Shown: positions 28,852 through 39,260, counted from the stretch's first letter. The stretch is 64,000 nucleotides of DNA from Pseudothauera rhizosphaerae (GCF_004801305.1 NZ_SSOD01000003.1:1-64000), one strand, 5' to 3'. Notes: generated by a model not told the origin, from the sequence alone. Numbers and translations: made by a program.

Positions 28852-29969
28852 CAGACCGTCTCCTCGGCCGGGTTTGCGCGCCTCGTCCGTGCCGCGGCCA
28901 GGCGCCGCGCGAAGGCCTGTTCCAGGGCGGGCAGCAGTTCGGTCACGTTGCCGATCAGGGCGTAATTGGCGAAATCGAAGATCGGTGCCTCCGGGTCCAG
29001 GTTGATCCCCGCGATGACGTCCGCGCCCTCCATGCCGACCCGGTGCTGGACGGCGCCGGAGATGCCGGCGGCGATGTACAGCTTGGGCCGTACCGTCTTG
29101 CCGGACTGGCCCACCTGGCGTTCCACCTCGGCCCAGCCCGCATGCACCGCGGGGCGGGAGGCACCCACTTCGGCGCCGATGGTCCTCGCCAGGCTCTCGA
29201 CGAGGGCGAAGTTTTCCGGCTTGCCCAGGCCGCGGCCGCCGGAGACGATGAAATCGGCGAACGGCAGTTGGGGCTTGTCGGCCCGGGCGTCCGGGATGAA
29301 ATCGACCACCTTGGTGACGATGGCGGACTCGTCCAGTTGCAGGGCGTGCTCGACGACCCGCAGCGGGCGGTCGGGCACCCGGGCGGGCATGGGCATGACG
29401 CGCGGGCGCACCGTGGCCATCTGCGGGCGTGTGGCCAGGTTGACGATGGTGCACATCAGGCTGCCGCCGAAGGTCGGGCGGCTCGACAGCAGCGAGCGGT
29501 CGCCGGGGTCGATGTCCAGTCCGGTGCAGTCCGCGGTCAGTCCCGTGAGGAGGGTCGTAGCAACCGACCCGGCCAGATCCCGCCCTTGGGTGGTGGCGCC
29601 GAGGAGCAGGATTTCCGGCTGATAGGTGTTGACCAGTTCGGTCATCCCCAGCGTGTAGGGTTGGTTGCGGTAGTCGTCCAGAACGGGATGCCGGGCGACA
29701 TAGCAGAGGTCTGCGCCGTAAGCGCCGACGTCCTTGACGAGCGCCGCTACCTCGCCACCGGTGCCTCCCAGCAGGACGCCCGCCAGTTCAACCCCCAGTT
29801 TGTCCGCAAGCTCGCGCCCCTTGCCGAGCAGTTCCCACGAGACGGGATGCGGGTGCCCGTGTTCGTGTTCGATGAAGACCCAGACGCCCTTGTAGGACTT
29901 GAAGTGCTCGGGCAGGACGCGCTTCGGTTTCTTGATCGGCTTCGCCGCGGTGTCGAGTGCGTCGCTCAT
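28851..29969 (-). CDS. fixB: Electron transfer flavoprotein alpha subunit FixB
   Basis: A 372-aa ETF alpha-type subunit with the C-terminal FAD domain: [35 protein letters not shown] and [17 protein letters not shown]. An N-terminal ~25-residue Lys/Pro-rich extension precedes the ETF fold. It overlaps fixA by 4 bp and forms the heterodimer that takes electrons from NADH. Confidence 0.95.
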   Translation of the reverse strand: MSDALDTAAKPIKKPKRVLPEHFKSYKGVWVFIEHEHGHPHPVSWELLGKGRELADKLGVELAGVLLGGTGGEVAALVKDVGAYGADLCYVARHPVLDDYRNQPYTLGMTELVNTYQPEILLLGATTQGRDLAGSVATTLLTGLTADCTGLDIDPGDRSLLSSRPTFGGSLMCTIVNLATRPQMATVRPRVMPMPARVPDRPLRVVEHALQLDESAIVTKVVDFIPDARADKPQLPFADFIVSGGRGLGKPENFALVESLARTIGAEVGASRPAVHAGWAEVERQVGQSGKTVRPKLYIAAGISGAVQHRVGMEGADVIAGINLDPEAPIFDFANYALIGNVTELLPALEQAFARRLAAARTRRANPAEETV

Positions 29970-30829
29970 TCTTTCGCCCCCTGGCGGTCTACCTGTTCGA
30001 GATGCTCGAGCATCGCCTCTTCAAGGTGGGGATAATCGGCGAACAGCCTGTCGACGAACGCCTCCGCCATCGCGGCGGGTGTGTCCCCGGCGACACGGAA
30101 GGCCTTGACCGCCTTCGGCTTGGGGCCGAAGACCTGGGCGACGACCGTAGGCGAGCCCTTCAATCCGACCTTCGCGAGGTCCACGCCGATTGCATCGCGA
30201 TTCCAGCGCTCCACTTCCTGACGTGCCGCCCTGAACATGCCCGGCATGTCCGCGAAGCGGATTTCATTCGTGCCTTCGAGCATCGTCACCACGGCGGGAA
30301 GCGCCGATTCCAGCACCTGCACGCCGCCTTCGGCCCTGCGTTCGACGAGGATGCGCCTTGAATCGGCGTCCAGTTCGCGGATCTTCGAGACGTAGGTGAG
30401 GAGCTGGTAGCCGAGCCGGGTCGCGATACCGGGCCCGACCTGGGCCGTGTCGCCGTCGATGGTCTGCTTGCCCGTGAAAACCAGGTCGACCGGTTCCCGC
30501 GCATCGAGCGTCTTCAGCGCGGCCGCCAGCACATAGGACGTGGCAAGGGTGTCCGCGCCGGAGAACACCTTGTCCGTGATCAGGACGGCTTCGTCCGCAC
30601 CGAAGGCGAGACACTTGCGCAGCGCGTCGTCGGCCTGGGGAGGCCCCATGGTCAGCACGGTGACCTTGGCCGCCGTCCGGTCCTTGATGCGCAGCGCCTC
30701 TTCGAGGGCAAACAGATCGTAGGGGTTGATGATGGTTGGAACACCTTGCCGCATGATGGTGTTCGTGACCGGATGCACCCGGATCTGTGCGCTGTCCGGG
30801 ACCTGCTTGATACAGACGGCAATATGCAT
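29966..30829 (-). CDS. fixA: Electron transfer flavoprotein beta subunit FixA
   Basis: A 287-aa ETF beta-type subunit, starting [18 protein letters not shown], with [15 protein letters not shown] and the [20 protein letters not shown] segment that binds nucleotide or flavin. First gene of fixABCX; in diazotrophs the complex supplies low-potential electrons to nitrogenase. No nif gene is visible here. On its strand the region just upstream has a TACAAT hexamer near 30945-30950 that could be a -10 element, but no good -35. Confidence 0.95.
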   Translation of the reverse strand: MHIAVCIKQVPDSAQIRVHPVTNTIMRQGVPTIINPYDLFALEEALRIKDRTAAKVTVLTMGPPQADDALRKCLAFGADEAVLITDKVFSGADTLATSYVLAAALKTLDAREPVDLVFTGKQTIDGDTAQVGPGIATRLGYQLLTYVSKIRELDADSRRILVERRAEGGVQVLESALPAVVTMLEGTNEIRFADMPGMFRAARQEVERWNRDAIGVDLAKVGLKGSPTVVAQVFGPKPKAVKAFRVAGDTPAAMAEAFVDRLFADYPHLEEAMLEHLEQVDRQGAKE

Positions 30830-30980
30830 GGAATTCCGCTATGGCTACGGGAGAAAGCGCTGCCGGCCCGATGGTTCGGTATGCCGGCGAGAAGGCTGAG
30901 GCTTCGCGATTACCAGCACTGGAACTACGGCTGCAGAGAAATTGTAGCGAACACTAATATACACCCCCTGTCGGTTGCTC

Positions 30981-31009
30981 AAAAAAAACCGGGCATCGTC
31001 GATGCCCGG
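30981..31009 (-). terminator. Rho-independent terminator, minus strand
   Basis: Perfect 9-bp stem CCGGGCATC / GATGCCCGG with a 3-nt loop, followed on the minus strand by eight T (A-run 30981-30988 on the plus strand). It would end transcripts coming from the activator gene or from an intergenic promoter before fixA. Confidence 0.9.
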
Positions 31010-31135
31010 CCATGAAAGCGAAGCGGGAGCCTGGAGGATGGAGACTCGGTCTGCGGTGCTGCTTGGGGCTGAGGGATGTCGAGGTGACATTGCAGTGACC
31101 GTAGGGCAAGTGTTCCCACTTCCGGTATAGGTGCA

Positions 31136-31152
31136 CTCAAGGAATGTGCCAG
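31136..31152 (-). promoter_or_regulatory. Possible sigma54 -24/-12 promoter
   Basis: On the minus strand the sequence is CTGGCACATTCCTTGAG. The -24 part (CTGGCAC) is perfect. The -12 part reads TTGA instead of TTGC, so the match is incomplete. Confidence 0.3.
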
Positions 31153-31294
31153 GAACGGCTGCCGTTTCCTTGGCGTCCGGAAAGTGTCTGGAAACAGCAT
31201 GATAGGCGGCATCTCGGGCGCCCGCCCGGCCGGTTCCGTACTGCCATTGATGGCTGTCATGGCAGCAATTGGCAGTGATCTGGCGGTTCGCCGG

Positions 31295-32614
<1,320 letters not shown>

Positions 32615-32627
32615 CGTCCTGTCCAGG

Positions 32628-32644
32628 TTGGCAGCGGGCCGGCA
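32628..32644 (+). promoter_or_regulatory. Candidate sigma54 promoter for sqr
   Basis: TTGGCAGCGGGCCGGCA has a full TTGGCA -24 element and GC at -12, 10 bp after the GG, but lacks the TT before GC. It is oriented toward sqr, 135 bp before its ATG. An AT-rich tract at 32688-32740 lies between and could hold a sigma70 promoter or a bending site. Confidence 0.4.
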
Positions 32645-32778
32645 GTCCAGGCCGGCAAACGATTCGGATGGGGGAATACGCTCAACAATATAAACGTATA
32701 GTGATATTCTAAAATTAATTATCTTGTTACACAGCCGGGCGGCAATCCAGCCGTAACCGGCCTGCGGAGGAGGTAAGT

Positions 32779-34134
32779 ATGAGTGCGCAAGGAGACGAAA
32801 GGAAATTGCTCGAAAGCATAGGCGGCAGGCCGCTGGACCGGCGGACCTTCCTCATGCTGGGCGCAGCGGGGGCCGGTGCCCTGATGCTGAGGGCGCCGCC
32901 CGCCGGGGCGGCCGAACGGGTCAGGACCTCGGCCCGCATCGTGATCGCCGGTGCCGGTGCGGCCGGCCTGGCCACGGCCTCGCGCCTGGCCGAGCGGCTC
33001 GACGGCGCCAAGATCACGCTGATCGACGCGCGCAAGGAGCACTACTACCAGCCCGGCTTCACGCTGGTGGGGGCGGGGGTCAAGCCGGCCTCCTACGTGG
33101 TATCCACCACGGCGGAATACGTGCCGGGCGGTGTGGAGCTGATCGAGGAGCGCGTCGCCGAATTCGACCCCGAAGGCAAGCGCGTGGTCACCGAAAGCGG
33201 CCGCGCGGTGGCCTACGACTACCTGGTGGTGGCCACCGGGCTGAAGCTGGACTACGAGGCGATCCCCGGCATGGACGTGGCGCGGATCGGCAGGAACGGC
33301 CTGGGCAGCATCTACCACAGCCCGGCCGCCGCGTCGGCCACCTGGGGAGCACTGCAGGAGTTCGCGGACAAGGGCGGGGTGGGCGTGTTCTGCCGTCCGG
33401 CCACCGAGATGAAGTGCGCGGGCGCGCCCCTAAAATACACTTTCATCACCGACGACCACCTGCGCCGGCGCGGCAACCGGGGCAAGGCGGAGCTGATCTA
33501 CAACGCCAACAACAAGGTGCTATTCAGCGTGCCCATCGTCCACGAGAAGGTGCGCATGCTGTTCCGCGACCGGGGCATCAAGACCCATTACGACCGCGTG
33601 CTGCAGGCCATCGACCCGGGCCGCCGCATCGCCACCTTCCGCAGCCCCGAGGGCACGGTGGAGCAGCCCTACGACTTCATCAACGTGATTCCGCCCATGC
33701 GCGCGCCGGACGCGGTGCGCAACAGCGCCCTGCGCTGGCAGGAAGGCCCCTGGGCGGCCGAGGGCTGGATGGACGTGGAGAAGGGCAACCTGCGCCACAA
33801 GCGCTTCCCCGAGGTGTTCGGCGTGGGCGACATCGCCGGCGTGCCCAAGGGCAAGACCGCGGCGAGCGTCAAATGGCAGGTGCCTGTGGCCGTGGACCAC
33901 CTGGTGGCGGACATCGCCGGCCGCAAGAGCGATGCGGTGTACAACGGCTACACGTCCTGCCCGCTGATCACCCGGCTGGGCCGCGCCATGCTGGTGGAGT
34001 TCGACTACGAGAACAACCTCGTCCCGTCCTTCCCCGGCGTCGTCGCGCCGCTGGAGGAACTGTGGGTGAGCTGGGTGATGAAGACCATGGCGCTCAAGCC
34101 CACCTACGTCAGCATGCTGCGCGGGCGCGCCTGA
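32779..34134 (+). CDS. sqr: Sulfide:quinone oxidoreductase with Tat signal
   Basis: A 451-aa flavoprotein that oxidises sulfide to sulfane sulfur and reduces quinone. The N-terminus has a twin-arginine signal ([18 protein letters not shown], Arg21-Arg22), so it should be folded and exported. FAD binding: [12 protein letters not shown]. Cys213 in MKCAGAPLK and Cys394 in YTSCPLIT match the two redox cysteines of type II (human SQOR-like) enzymes; GYTSCPLIT followed by VEFDYEN is diagnostic. GGAGGAGG precedes the ATG. It diverges from the FisR-like activator and is followed by a DUF5368 gene. A flavocytochrome-type role is less likely. Confidence 0.85.
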   Translation: MSAQGDERKLLESIGGRPLDRRTFLMLGAAGAGALMLRAPPAGAAERVRTSARIVIAGAGAAGLATASRLAERLDGAKITLIDARKEHYYQPGFTLVGAGVKPASYVVSTTAEYVPGGVELIEERVAEFDPEGKRVVTESGRAVAYDYLVVATGLKLDYEAIPGMDVARIGRNGLGSIYHSPAAASATWGALQEFADKGGVGVFCRPATEMKCAGAPLKYTFITDDHLRRRGNRGKAELIYNANNKVLFSVPIVHEKVRMLFRDRGIKTHYDRVLQAIDPGRRIATFRSPEGTVEQPYDFINVIPPMRAPDAVRNSALRWQEGPWAAEGWMDVEKGNLRHKRFPEVFGVGDIAGVPKGKTAASVKWQVPVAVDHLVADIAGRKSDAVYNGYTSCPLITRLGRAMLVEFDYENNLVPSFPGVVAPLEELWVSWVMKTMALKPTYVSMLRGRA

Positions 34135-34149
34135 GAGGAGGAAAGGACC

Positions 34150-34503
34150 ATGAAAGAACTCGATGCGATGGTGTTCCTGGCGGTGTTCCAGGAGATGCTG
34201 GGGCCGCTGCTGTGGGTGCTGGTGCTGCTCGCCGTGGGCGGCATCGTGGCCTTCCTCGCCGTGCTGGCGAAGGAGCGGAAGATCGTCAGCCGCCGCCTGG
34301 TGCGGTCGGAACTGCTCGGCCTGGTGGGCGGTGCGCTGGCGCTGGTGCTGATGGCCAGGGTGTCCTCGTCCGGTTTCACGGACGCGGGCGGGCCGGCGGA
34401 CTGGTTCCTGATCGCGCTGGTGTTCGGCCTGGGCCTGGCCGGCACCACCGTCCTGGTCTATGCGCTGGCGGGCTGGAAGGATGCGCTGAGCGGTTCGCGC
34501 TGA
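34150..34503 (+). CDS. DUF5368 membrane protein
   Basis: A 117-aa protein with three predicted helices (GPLLWVLVLLAVGGIVAFLAV, LLGLVGGALALVLMA, WFLIALVFGLGLAGTTVLVY). It resembles the DUF5368 family. It follows sqr by 15 bp with a strong ribosome-binding site, so it is probably co-transcribed. A role as membrane anchor or quinone-side partner of SQR is a guess from position only. Confidence 0.7.
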   Translation: MKELDAMVFLAVFQEMLGPLLWVLVLLAVGGIVAFLAVLAKERKIVSRRLVRSELLGLVGGALALVLMARVSSSGFTDAGGPADWFLIALVFGLGLAGTTVLVYALAGWKDALSGSR

Positions 34504-34521
34504 GCCATCCCTGGGTAGAAA

Positions 34522-34552
34522 ACGCCCCGCACGGCCAGGCCGTGCGGGGCGT
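34522..34552. terminator. Bidirectional terminator between DUF5368 and queD
   Basis: A near-perfect inverted repeat: ACGCCCCGCACGGCC and its complement around one base (13-bp stem with a 5-nt loop in practice). It lies between convergent genes; an A-run on the left supplies a T-tract for the minus strand. Confidence 0.85.
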
Positions 34553-34569
34553 CAGTGTGTCCTGTCCGC

Positions 34570-35019
34570 TTACTCGGCGCCGCGGATCGCGTCGGCCCAG
34601 CAGTTGGGGGTTTCGTACAGGCGCACCTGCTCCAGGCGCAGATCGTTGCCGTAGGTGTCCCGGTACAGCGGGTCGAGGATGCGGAACGCGAGATGGGCCA
34701 GGTTCTCCGCGGTGGGGATGACGTCGAGCACCACCGTCTTGTGCCCGGGAATGCGCGCCAGCAGTTCCACCACCACGGTATCGCCGCGATATACCAGGAA
34801 GGCGTGGTCCCACAGGTCCACCAGATGGTGCTTGGCGATGGCCTTGACGTCGGCGAAGTCCATCACCATGCCGTTGACCGGCTGGCCGGCCGCGTCGATG
34901 ATGCGGCCTGAGAGCGTCACCTCGATCGCGTAGCGGTGGCCGTGGATATGGCGGCACTGGCTGGCGTGATCGGGAATCCGGTGTCCGGCGTCGAATTCCA
35001 GTCGACGGGTGATGCGCAT
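34570..35019 (-). CDS. queD: 6-carboxytetrahydropterin synthase QueD
   Basis: A 149-aa PTPS-family enzyme that makes 6-carboxy-tetrahydropterin for queuosine synthesis. Zinc-binding His13 (FDAGHRIP), His26 and His28 (HIHGH) and the catalytic Cys22 are in place, with the later ENLA segment. Some PTPS members act in other pterin pathways, but the motif spacing suits QueD. The ATG at 35019 begins RITRRLEFDAGHRI. Confidence 0.88.
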   Translation of the reverse strand: MRITRRLEFDAGHRIPDHASQCRHIHGHRYAIEVTLSGRIIDAAGQPVNGMVMDFADVKAIAKHHLVDLWDHAFLVYRGDTVVVELLARIPGHKTVVLDVIPTAENLAHLAFRILDPLYRDTYGNDLRLEQVRLYETPNCWADAIRGAE

Positions 35020-35097
35020 GTTCGATCTCGGCGGTAAAGGGCGCGGATTATAGCACCGCCCGGCCTCCCGCCGCCGGCCGTTTTCCCTTCCGCCACA

Positions 35098-35949
35098 ATG
35101 ACTTCCAGCAGCGTCCGACTCACCGTCCGCAACCACGACCGCGACCTGGCGGGGATGACCTACGTGTACCCCGTGCTGTCGCGCCGTGCGGGGGGCGTGT
35201 CGGTGGGGGTGAACCTGAACCCTAACAACGCCTGCAACTGGCACTGCGTGTATTGCCAGGTGCCGAACCTGGTGCGCGGTGCGGCGCCGAAGATCGATCT
35301 GGCGCAGCTCGAAGCCGAGCTGGACGGTTTCCTGACGGCCCTGGTGGAAGGCGATTGGCTGGCCCGCCACGCGCCGGCCGGCGGGCGGGAAATCCGTGAC
35401 ATCGCCCTGTCGGGCAATGGCGAACCCACCAGCGCGGCGGAGTTTCCCGACGTGGTCGAACTGATCCATCGCCTACGGGTGAAACACGGCCTGGAGCGCG
35501 TGCCGCTGCGCCTCATCACCAACGGCAGCCTGCTCGGCCGCCCCCGCGTGCGGGCGGGCATCGCGCGCATGGGGGAAATCGGCGGCGAGGTGTGGTTCAA
35601 GGTGGATGCCGGGCGCGGCGAGGACATCGCCCGCATCAACGGCGTGAAGCTGCCGGTGGAGCGCGTGGTGCGCAACCTGGCGGCCTGTGCGGCGCTGTGC
35701 CCGACCTGGGTGCAGACCTGCATGTTCCGCTGGGACGGGCAGGGGCCGGATGCGGAGGTGCTGGCGGCCTACCTGGACGTGCTGGAGCGCGCCGGCACGG
35801 CCCGTCTGCGCGGCGTGCTGCTCTATGGCGTGGCGCGCCCGTCCATGCAGTCCGAGGCGCCGCGGGTGTCGCAACTGCCCCTCGACGAGCTGGAGGCGAT
35901 CGCCGAGGCCATAAAGGAAAAAGGGCTGACCGTTACGGTCAGCCCCTGA
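35098..35949 (+). CDS. Radical SAM protein
   Basis: A 283-aa radical SAM enzyme with the [4Fe-4S] motif CNWHCVYC (Cys46, 50, 53), then the SAM-binding GNGEPT and a SPASM-free C-terminal region. The substrate is unknown. It diverges from queD across 78 bp; a queuosine link is possible, but this is not QueE by sequence. Its last codons lie inside a terminator hairpin of the convergent gene. Confidence 0.85.
   Translation: MTSSSVRLTVRNHDRDLAGMTYVYPVLSRRAGGVSVGVNLNPNNACNWHCVYCQVPNLVRGAAPKIDLAQLEAELDGFLTALVEGDWLARHAPAGGREIRDIALSGNGEPTSAAEFPDVVELIHRLRVKHGLERVPLRLITNGSLLGRPRVRAGIARMGEIGGEVWFKVDAGRGEDIARINGVKLPVERVVRNLAACAALCPTWVQTCMFRWDGQGPDAEVLAAYLDVLERAGTARLRGVLLYGVARPSMQSEAPRVSQLPLDELEAIAEAIKEKGLTVTVSP
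35923..35945 (-). terminator. Terminator of the XRE regulator, inside the radical SAM 3' end
   Basis: Stem GGGCTGACC / GGTCAGCCC with a 5-nt loop, followed on the minus strand by TTTTTCCTTT. It overlaps the last codons of the plus-strand gene. Confidence 0.8.
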
Positions 35950-35980
35950 ACCGGCAGCCCGTTACAGGCCGTCGGGATGT

Positions 35981-36277
35981 TCAGTTGCGCTCCTTGCGCT
36001 TGGCGCGCGCTTCCTTCTTGAGGGTCTTGTACAGTTCGGGGTTGCTGGCCTTGAGGTACTCGGCCACTTCCACGTCTTCCTTCTTGACCTTGTTGATGTC
36101 GATCTGCTCGATGTGCACCAGGCGCAGCAAGGCCTGCACCGGGCGGGGGATGTTGCGGCCGCTCTCATAGCGCGAACCACCACTTTGAGTCACGCCGATC
36201 TTGGACCAGAACTGGGACTGGTTCATGCCCAGCTTGCGGCGGATCTCACGAACGTCGATGTTTTCAAGATTCTTCAT
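35981..36277 (-). CDS. XRE-family helix-turn-helix regulator
   Basis: A 98-aa DNA-binding protein. The HTH is REIRRKLGMNQSQFWSKIGV followed by TQSGGSRYESGRNIPRPVQ; the C-terminus is Lys/Arg-rich. Similar small regulators are common in betaproteobacteria, and no partner gene is seen. The ATG at 36277 has AGGAAGAGG upstream. A perfect 20-bp palindrome 62 bp upstream is the likely operator. Confidence 0.85.
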   Translation of the reverse strand: MKNLENIDVREIRRKLGMNQSQFWSKIGVTQSGGSRYESGRNIPRPVQALLRLVHIEQIDINKVKKEDVEVAEYLKASNPELYKTLKKEARAKRKERN

Positions 36278-36729
36278 TGCCTCTTCCTGTTGAGTAATGT
36301 CAGGCGAGTTATGAGACACGGCTGACCGTTGAGGGTTCCATACAACTTAAGTTGTATGTTGGCTGCAGTATAGATCAGCATGTCCGGAACATACAAGCAC
36401 GATATGAACATAATTGCGGTTAACCACAGGTCAAAGCCGTAAGACCATGTAACTAGACGGGTAATCGGATGCCATCGACCTGTTCCGGGTTGTCGCCGGT
36501 GCCCGACGCTTCGAGCCCCCGGAAGGGCATGCGCGAGAGCCTAATGCGAAGGCCAGAGGAGGTACTGGGAAGTAGTGCACGCTTCCCTGCACGCCGACCT
36601 GGCCCGGGCCGGTTCCCGGCAGCGGAGCGGACAGGGCGTGGATGCCGCGCTGCGCGCTACGTCGGACACGCAAAAAGGGCCCACATTCGTTAAAATCACG
36701 CCTTTTATCCACAGGCACTGGATACGACG
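36278..36729. other. Intergenic region before lysC
   Basis: About 450 bp between divergent genes. The left part (36330-36430) is AT-rich and holds the 20-bp palindrome. The middle (36430-36660) shows no supported gene. Near lysC, TAAAAT at 36691-36696 could be a -10 element. Confidence 0.7.
36339..36358. promoter_or_regulatory. Perfect 20-bp palindrome, probable operator
   Basis: CATACAACTTAAGTTGTATG equals its own reverse complement. It lies in an AT-rich stretch 62 bp upstream of the XRE regulator start, a normal place for an autorepressor site. Confidence 0.7.
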
Positions 36730-37953
36730 ATGGCACTGATAGTTCAGAAGTATGGCGGCACCTCGGTGGGCAGCCCGGAGCGGATCAAGAACGTCGCCAA
36801 GCGGGTGGCGAAGTTCCAGGCTCAGGGCCACCAGGTGGTGGTCGTGGTGTCGGCGATGAGCGGCGAGACCAACCGCCTGATCGCGCTGACCAAGGAGGTG
36901 GCCGCCAGCCCCGATCCGCGCGAACTGGACGTGGTGGTGTCCACCGGCGAGCAGGTCACCATCGGCCTGCTGTCCATGGCGCTGCAGGACATCGGCCTGC
37001 GGGCCAAGAGCTACACCGGCGCCCAGGTACGCATCCTGACCGACTCGGCGCACACCAAGGCGCGCATCCTGAACATCGACGAAGCGCCTATCCGCCGCGA
37101 CCTGCAAGAAGGCAAGGTGGTCGTGGTGGCTGGCTTCCAGGGCGTGGATGAGAAGGGCAGCATCACGACCCTGGGCCGCGGCGGCTCCGACACCACCGGC
37201 GTGGCGCTGGCCGCCGCGCTGAAGGCCGACGAGTGCCAGATCTACACCGACGTGGACGGCGTCTATACCACCGACCCGCGCATCGTCCCGGAAGCGCGCA
37301 AGCTCGACACCATCACCTTCGAGGAAATGCTGGAAATGGCCAGCCTGGGCTCCAAGGTGCTGCAGATCCGCTCGGTCGAGTTCGCCGGCAAGTACAAGGT
37401 CAAGCTGCGCGTCCTGTCCAGCTTCCAGGAGGAAGGCGAGGGCACGCTCATCACTGTTGAGGAAGACACGAACATGGAACAACCCGTCATCTCCGGCATC
37501 GCGTTCAACCGCGACGAGGCCAAGATCACCGTGCTGGGCGTGCCCGACAAGCCCGGCATCGCCTACCAGATCCTCGGTCCGGTGGCCGATGCCAACATCG
37601 ACGTGGACATGATCATCCAGAACGTCGGCCACGACGGCACCACCGACTTCTCCTTCACCGTGTCGCGCGGCGATCTGGACAAGACTGTCCGCATCCTCGA
37701 CGGCGTCAAGGCCCATATCGGCGCCCGTGCCATCGAAAGCGACAAGGCCGCGGCCAAGGTGTCGGTGGTCGGCGTGGGCATGCGCTCCCACCCGGGCGTG
37801 GCCTCCAGGATGTTCCGCACCCTGGCCGAGGAAGGCATCAACATCCAGATGATCTCCACCTCCGAGATCAAGATCTCGGTGGTCATCGACGAGAAGTACC
37901 TGGAGCTGGCGGTGCGCGTGCTGCACAAGGCCTTCGGCCTGGAAACCGCCTGA
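36730..37953 (+). CDS. lysC: Aspartate kinase
   Basis: A 407-aa aspartokinase, first step of the lysine, threonine and methionine pathway. N-terminal [12 protein letters not shown], then [29 protein letters not shown] and [13 protein letters not shown] form the kinase core. Two ACT domains follow (~265-400). Length suits the monofunctional, lysine/threonine-feedback type. An in-frame ATG at 37474 (residues 249 on, MEQPVISGI) has a GA-rich upstream site and could make a separate regulatory subunit, as in Bacillus or Corynebacterium lysC; this is inferred. Confidence 0.95.
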   Translation: MALIVQKYGGTSVGSPERIKNVAKRVAKFQAQGHQVVVVVSAMSGETNRLIALTKEVAASPDPRELDVVVSTGEQVTIGLLSMALQDIGLRAKSYTGAQVRILTDSAHTKARILNIDEAPIRRDLQEGKVVVVAGFQGVDEKGSITTLGRGGSDTTGVALAAALKADECQIYTDVDGVYTTDPRIVPEARKLDTITFEEMLEMASLGSKVLQIRSVEFAGKYKVKLRVLSSFQEEGEGTLITVEEDTNMEQPVISGIAFNRDEAKITVLGVPDKPGIAYQILGPVADANIDVDMIIQNVGHDGTTDFSFTVSRGDLDKTVRILDGVKAHIGARAIESDKAAAKVSVVGVGMRSHPGVASRMFRTLAEEGINIQMISTSEIKISVVIDEKYLELAVRVLHKAFGLETA

Positions 37954-37960
37954 GCGCAAA

Positions 37961-37989
37961 TTGACCGGGGGGCGCCGAGCCGCTATGAT
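37961..37989 (+). promoter_or_regulatory. Sigma70 promoter of tRNA-Ser
   Basis: TTGACC, a 17-bp spacer, then TATGAT at 37984-37989, and a GC-rich discriminator. It lies directly before the tRNA. The arrangement fits a stringently controlled stable-RNA promoter. Confidence 0.85.
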
Positions 37990-38003
37990 CGCGCCTTCCT
38001 GAC

Positions 38004-38096
38004 GGAGACGTGGCCGAGAGGTCGAAGGCACTCCCCTGCTAAGGGAGCATACCGGCAAAACCGGTATCAAGGGTTCGAATCCCTTCGTCTCCGCCA
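38004..38096 (+). tRNA. tRNA-Ser (anticodon GCT)
   Basis: Acceptor GGAGACG pairs with CGTCTCC, followed by encoded GCCA. The anticodon loop CTGCTAA carries GCT at 38038-38040 on stem CTCCC/GGGAG. A long variable arm (ATACCGG/CCGGTAT) and the T-loop GTTCGAATC confirm a class II serine tRNA. Confidence 0.97.
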
Positions 38097-38103
38097 TCGA
38101 ATG

Positions 38104-38133
38104 AAAAAGCCCTTGAGATTCAAGGGCTTTTTT
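38104..38133. terminator. Terminator after tRNA-Ser
   Basis: AAAAAGCCCTTGA / TCAAGGGCTTTTT stem with a 3-nt loop and a T-run on both strands. It also serves the convergent DGC gene. Confidence 0.92.
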
Positions 38134-38150
38134 CTTTGGCACGCTCCGGT

Positions 38151-38558
38151 TCAGCGCGGTTTGGGTTCCGAAGCGGCACCGGCGAGCCGCGCGGCCGTCC
38201 TGGCCAGCGCGGGCAGCAGGGCGGCGGCCTGGGCCGGGTCGAAGCGGGCTTTCCGACGCTTGCGTACCCCGAGCAGGTCCAGGCGCACGTGCGCGGCGGG
38301 GACGAGGCCCTCGGTGGCGAGCGTTTCCCTGACGCAGGCGAGCACGCAGCCGTCCAGCGCCAGGATGGGGCGGCCGGAATGGGCGGTCTTCAGCAGCGCG
38401 GGCACCTTGCCGCCGACGCCGGCGATGCAGGACATCTCGGCCGCTCCCAGGGTGTCGAGTTCGAGCGCCAGGTGGTTGGCGAGCTGGGCGGCGCTGGAAC
38501 AGCCGGAGCAGGAATAGACCAGCGGCGGCCGGATGGTGCGCGGGGTGGGCGGATTCAT
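38151..38558 (-). CDS. DGC-domain putative zinc-binding protein
   Basis: A 135-aa protein of the DGC family, named for the DGCVLACVRETL segment (~68-79). Further cysteines in YSCSGCSSAAQ (~15-25) and MSCIAG complete a likely metal site. The C-terminal ~45 residues are Ala/Arg-rich. The function is unknown. It follows narL by 15 bp and closes the nitrate respiration cluster, so a link to nitrate or nitric oxide stress can be asked. Confidence 0.8.
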   Translation of the reverse strand: MNPPTPRTIRPPLVYSCSGCSSAAQLANHLALELDTLGAAEMSCIAGVGGKVPALLKTAHSGRPILALDGCVLACVRETLATEGLVPAAHVRLDLLGVRKRRKARFDPAQAAALLPALARTAARLAGAASEPKPR

Positions 38559-38573
38559 GGCGGTGCTCTCCGG

Positions 38574-39260
38574 TCAGGGTGGCGGTGCGATGCCGTGCTC
38601 CACGGCGTACACCGCGGCCTGCACGCGGCTCGCCAGCCCCAGCTTGCGCAGGGTGTTCTGTACGTGGATCTTGACCGTGCTCTCGGCCAGGTCCAGTTCG
38701 CGGGCGATCTCCTTGTTGCTCGCGCCGCGGGCGATGAAGCCGAGGATTTCCCGCTCGCGTGGGGTGAGCCGCTCGGGGCCCTCGCCGCGCAGGGAGGGCG
38801 CCGCCGGGCGTTCGGCGGGCGCTCCGCGCAGGCCGCCGAGCAGTTTGCCCATCATGCGCGGGGAAACCACCGATTCGCCGTGCGCTGCGGCGTGGATGGC
38901 GGCCACCAGGGTGTCGGTCTCGATGTTCTTCAGCAGGTAGCCGCAGGCGCCGGCGCGCAGGGTTTCGAGCAGGTCTTCGGCCTCTTCCGACACGGTCAGC
39001 ATCAGCACGTGCGACTCCGGCGTCTCCCGGCTGATCAGTTGCGCGGCCTCGCGCCCGGACAGGCCGGGCATGTGCAGGTCGAGCAGCACCACGTCGGGCC
39101 TGAGCTGGGCGGCGCGCTTGACGCCTTCCATGCCGTCGCCGGCCTCGCCGGCGATCTCGAATTCCGGGTGGCGCTGCAGCAGCGAGCGGATGCCGCTGCG
39201 GAACAGGCTGTGGTCGTCCACCAGCAGGATGCGGATGGGTGTTTCGGCGGACGGGTCCAT
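38574..39260 (-). CDS. narL: Nitrate/nitrite response regulator NarL
   Basis: A 228-aa two-component regulator. The receiver domain has DD in VDDHSLF, phospho-acceptor Asp61 (LLDLHMPG) and a Lys in YLLKN. The C-terminal LuxR-type HTH is LTPREREILGFIARGASNKEIARELD and so on. Start and narX stop share one base (TGATG). It should activate nar genes when NarX senses nitrate. Confidence 0.93.
   Translation of the reverse strand: MDPSAETPIRILLVDDHSLFRSGIRSLLQRHPEFEIAGEAGDGMEGVKRAAQLRPDVVLLDLHMPGLSGREAAQLISRETPESHVLMLTVSEEAEDLLETLRAGACGYLLKNIETDTLVAAIHAAAHGESVVSPRMMGKLLGGLRGAPAERPAAPSLRGEGPERLTPREREILGFIARGASNKEIARELDLAESTVKIHVQNTLRKLGLASRVQAAVYAVEHGIAPPP

Larger units (their letters stand above)
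30830..31294. other. Intergenic region between fixA and the sigma54 activator
   Basis: 465 bp without a convincing protein gene. It holds a strong minus-strand terminator (30981-31009) and a sigma54-like -24/-12 element (31136-31152, minus strand), which together could bracket a short RNA. The GC content drops locally near 30945-30990. Confidence 0.7.

Noticed and set aside
30901-30916. Sigma54 promoter directly upstream of fixA (CTGGTAATCGCGAAGC on the minus strand)
   Set aside because: GG and GC have the right spacing, but the rest of both elements matches poorly; no NifA site TGT-N10-ACA was found nearby.
38004-38133. Integration site of a mobile element at tRNA-Ser
   Set aside because: No integrase, no repeated tRNA 3' end and housekeeping-type genes on both sides.
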